This document shows positions 61,939 through 64,000 of a DNA stretch of 64,000 bases, piece after piece. Origin of the DNA: CAVYXK01 sp963708245 (GTDB lineage Bacteria; Pseudomonadota; Alphaproteobacteria; Acetobacterales; Acetobacteraceae); contig OY970201.1 in the NCBI GenBank assembly GCA_963708245.1, positions 1,984,001 through 2,048,000 of the forward strand, in the 5' to 3' direction. The translations under genes and the position numbers were made by a program. The notes under the pieces were generated by a model, which did no database searches, was not told the DNA's origin, and worked only from the letters and a program-made list of their open reading frames with translations. How positions within the stretch are numbered: position 1 is the first letter of the stretch; each line of letters starts with the position of its first letter.

Positions 61939-64000
61939 CTATACCCAGCGTATGTGGACGACCTCCAGGCGTTCGATCCCGGGAATCTCCACGGCAACCC
62001 GCCCATTCTCGACAGTGAAGGGCGGCGCACGACCATCTACCAGCAGCCGGACATCACGGACCGTCTTGCCCGACGGCAGCTCGATGGAGACCTTTTGCGG
62101 GCCAATCGGATAGTTCTCCCGCACCGGTCCCTTCAACATCATCGGATTGGTCAGATTGAACATCGTCAGTGCCTGGCCGTTCGTGTCCGCACGCAGCGCC
62201 ATGTCGATCACGCCTCGTCCTTCCACGATCACCTGCGGTGACTTGCCAAGCGTCCAGCGAATAGCATTCCCGATCAGCCGTCCGTGATCCACGGTCATAA
62301 CTTCCCAGAAAATCTCGCCGATATTCCACGGGAAATACACGACCCGACCGCCGCTCCCGGTAACCCGCGCGATTGCCGCCGCGCCTTCCGGATCCTTTCG
62401 GGCATAGACCTCCTCCATCGGCAAGTCCGGGAAGTCCGGCACGAACAGAAACGGTGTGGCGACGTGGCCGCGCGGTTCAACAGCGATCAGCCGCGTTCCA
62501 CCCATGATGCGCCGGGCGCCATCGTAGCCCGCGTTGACGGGATGGTCCCCGTTCAGGGCGATATAGTTGTTCTTGACGACACCGCGTGGCCCGGCGACCA
62601 GACGGGCGCCAAACACATCGCCAAGTCCGAAGTCCGAACGCAACTTTCCAGCGTCATCGCGTAGGGACGTTTCATGAGCAGCGACGACGCTGCCGCCGCG
62701 CGCAACATAGGCGCGGATTGCTTGGCACTGGGAATCGGACAGGCAGGCCGCATTCGCCAGCACGATCAGCTTGAAGCGATCGAGGTTCGTCTCGGTCATC
62801 ACCTGATCGGACAGAAGCTCGAACGGCAGCTTCACCTCGATCAGCGCGTGATAGAATCCAAGGTCATGAGTTTCCGCCTGCCGGCGGTTTTCCGGCGCCC
62901 AATGGCGCAGCGTCGTGGATGGATCGATCACGGCGATCTCGGCCACTGGAGTCATTCCGTTCATAAACGGTTCGATCGTGGCCTGCAGGGCAAAGGATTC
63001 TGCTACCGGCTCGATCCACCGTGGGTCAGGCACCACACCATTGAACTTGGTGAACCAGGGGCATAGGCCGTGCGTTGTGCCATCGTTGATCCAAAGCTGA
63101 ATCTCCTCTCCCGAGGTCACAGCGTCCTTCCACCGGTATTCCTCCTCCGGACCGATAGAGGTGATCAGCACAACAGGGCGGTCGGGGAAGGTCGCCCGAA
63201 TTCGCTTGCCGCTGCGGCCGGCGGACCAGCCCAACTCCATCCCCCGCCGGCCCTGGTGATCCACCACCAGGAAGGGGCAGTGTTTGGCGATCACCGATAA
63301 ATCGAATTCCATCAAGGAGGCGCCACTCATATTCGGAATGAAGCTCGCATGCGGACGGATCGCCTTTACCGCATCATCCCACTGCGCGATGACGTTGGTT
63401 AGAACCTTGCGTCGCCACTGCAGCCAAGCCTGCCACGCGGGGTCGGCTGCATCAGCCTTAAGCGGCAAATCGAAACCAGAGAAATCCTTGAAGCGCCGGC
63501 GGCTATCCTCGCTGTAGTCCACCCCGTGTCCTTGCCACCGATTGGCAAAGATCGCGTCGATATCATAGGTCCTGACGATCTCCTTCACGACCTCCGGCAT
63601 GAAGACGCTGTTGTAGTCACCATAGGCGTTCGTCACCCAGACGTCGGGATAGGCCCAATGCCGTCGCGGTCTGCCTTCGGCATCTATGGCCACCCACTCC
63701 GGATGCGCTTCGGCCGCCTCGTCATGGATCGCATGGGGATCCACCCGCGCCATCACATGCATGTTCAGCCTGCGGGCGCCCTCCACCAGCGCGCCGAACG
63801 AATCTCTATCGCCCAGGAACTTGCTAACATAATGCAGTGGCACCTTGCTCGGGTAATACGCGATATACCCGCCTGCGCTGATGCACGTGGCGTTCGATTT
63901 CGTGCGCTGGAACACCTCGATCCAGAACGCCGGATCGAACTTCGCCGGATCGTCCTCGGCGAGAGTGATCTGCGTCCACCGCGTGGCCGTCTTGAACCAG
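61939..64000 (-). CDS. GHL6-type glycoside hydrolase, 5' end outside window
   Basis: The frame is open to the window edge (visible upstream residues WFKTATRWTQITLAEDDPAK), so the protein is longer than 687 residues. It shows the same order as the gene at 50836: GHL6 barrel (AYYPSKVPLHYVSKFLGDRD; ARVDPHAIHDEAAEAHPEWV), trimerisation-like domain (LIVLANAACLSDSQCQAIRA) and a C-terminal beta domain (GIERLEVVHIRWV). No stop interrupts it. Substrate unknown, most likely a plant or microbial oligosaccharide handled together with GH42 and the ABC importer. Confidence 0.85.
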   Translation of the reverse strand, partial: WFKTATRWTQITLAEDDPAKFDPAFWIEVFQRTKSNATCISAGGYIAYYPSKVPLHYVSKFLGDRDSFGALVEGARRLNMHVMARVDPHAIHDEAAEAHPEWVAIDAEGRPRRHWAYPDVWVTNAYGDYNSVFMPEVVKEIVRTYDIDAIFANRWQGHGVDYSEDSRRRFKDFSGFDLPLKADAADPAWQAWLQWRRKVLTNVIAQWDDAVKAIRPHASFIPNMSGASLMEFDLSVIAKHCPFLVVDHQGRRGMELGWSAGRSGKRIRATFPDRPVVLITSIGPEEEYRWKDAVTSGEEIQLWINDGTTHGLCPWFTKFNGVVPDPRWIEPVAESFALQATIEPFMNGMTPVAEIAVIDPSTTLRHWAPENRRQAETHDLGFYHALIEVKLPFELLSDQVMTETNLDRFKLIVLANAACLSDSQCQAIRAYVARGGSVVAAHETSLRDDAGKLRSDFGLGDVFGARLVAGPRGVVKNNYIALNGDHPVNAGYDGARRIMGGTRLIAVEPRGHVATPFLFVPDFPDLPMEEVYARKDPEGAAAIARVTGSGGRVVYFPWNIGEIFWEVMTVDHGRLIGNAIRWTLGKSPQVIVEGRGVIDMALRADTNGQALTMFNLTNPMMLKGPVRENYPIGPQKVSIELPSGKTVRDVRLLVDGRAPPFTVENGRVAVEIPGIERLEVVHIRWV

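Overview
The window is GC-rich and looks like an alphaproteobacterium, most likely of the Acetobacteraceae/Rhodospirillales type. The reasons are the cvpA-purF-SDR order, an apparent hopanoid-associated phosphorylase, gluQ, and codon use rich in G/C at third positions. No tRNA, rRNA or CRISPR array was found by eye.

Layout. 1-2.6 kb: a response-regulator fragment, an MFS transporter and a deazaflavin-dependent nitroreductase-like gene. 2.7-9.95 kb: a tightly overlapped operon of a small XRE regulator and six hydrogenase-4/complex-I-like genes (hyfB-C-E-F-G-I type). Its large subunit has lost all four NiFe-ligating cysteines, so it is an energy-converting-hydrogenase-related (Ehr) complex and not a hydrogenase. 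9.95-23.9 kb: mostly ordinary chromosome (orphan DNA methyltransferase, acyl-CoA synthetase/3-hydroxyisobutyrate dehydrogenase cluster, serine hydrolase, cvpA-purF, phosphorylase, gluQ, esterase, HNH nuclease), ending in a small ars operon (arsR-arsC'-arsM-arsN1). The arsC is frameshifted and fused to the tail of an aquaporin.

24.1-36.2 kb: a group 1h ('actinobacterial-type', high-affinity) [NiFe]-hydrogenase locus. It holds small and large subunits, a NifU-like protein, three conserved proteins of unknown function, an endopeptidase, a 30-residue membrane protein, hypF, hypC, hypE', hypA, hypB and a nickel permease. Three separate lesions hit it: a one-base frameshift in the large subunit, a deletion that removes hypD and fuses a SIS-domain gene start to the 3' two thirds of hypE, and a nickel permease cut off by a Tn3-type inverted repeat. 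The hydrogenase is therefore probably dying or dead, while the Ehr operon is intact.

36.1-50.2 kb: a mobile-element mosaic. A ~200-bp miniature element with Tn3-type ends is followed by a penicillin-binding-protein scrap. Next come a 3.66-kb Tn3-family transposon (frameshifted tnpA, internally deleted tnpR) and an IS3-family element with a GGG target duplication, itself split by a 2.67-kb large-serine-recombinase element at a CTACAAT repeat. Broken pieces of many genes (SDR, homocysteine methyltransferase, LivF, ArdC-like, alpha/beta hydrolase, IS5 and IS630 transposases) lie between a few intact enzymes: an FAD oxidoreductase, an amidohydrolase and a luciferase-like monooxygenase.

50.8-64 kb: a minus-strand carbohydrate-utilisation locus with two GHL6-type glycosidase paralogues (one cut from its Tat signal by an in-frame TAA, one running off the window), an MFS transporter, an enolase-superfamily dehydratase, a GH42 beta-galactosidase with a duplicated 5' scrap, and an Opp/Dpp-type ABC importer (fused double ATPase plus two permeases).
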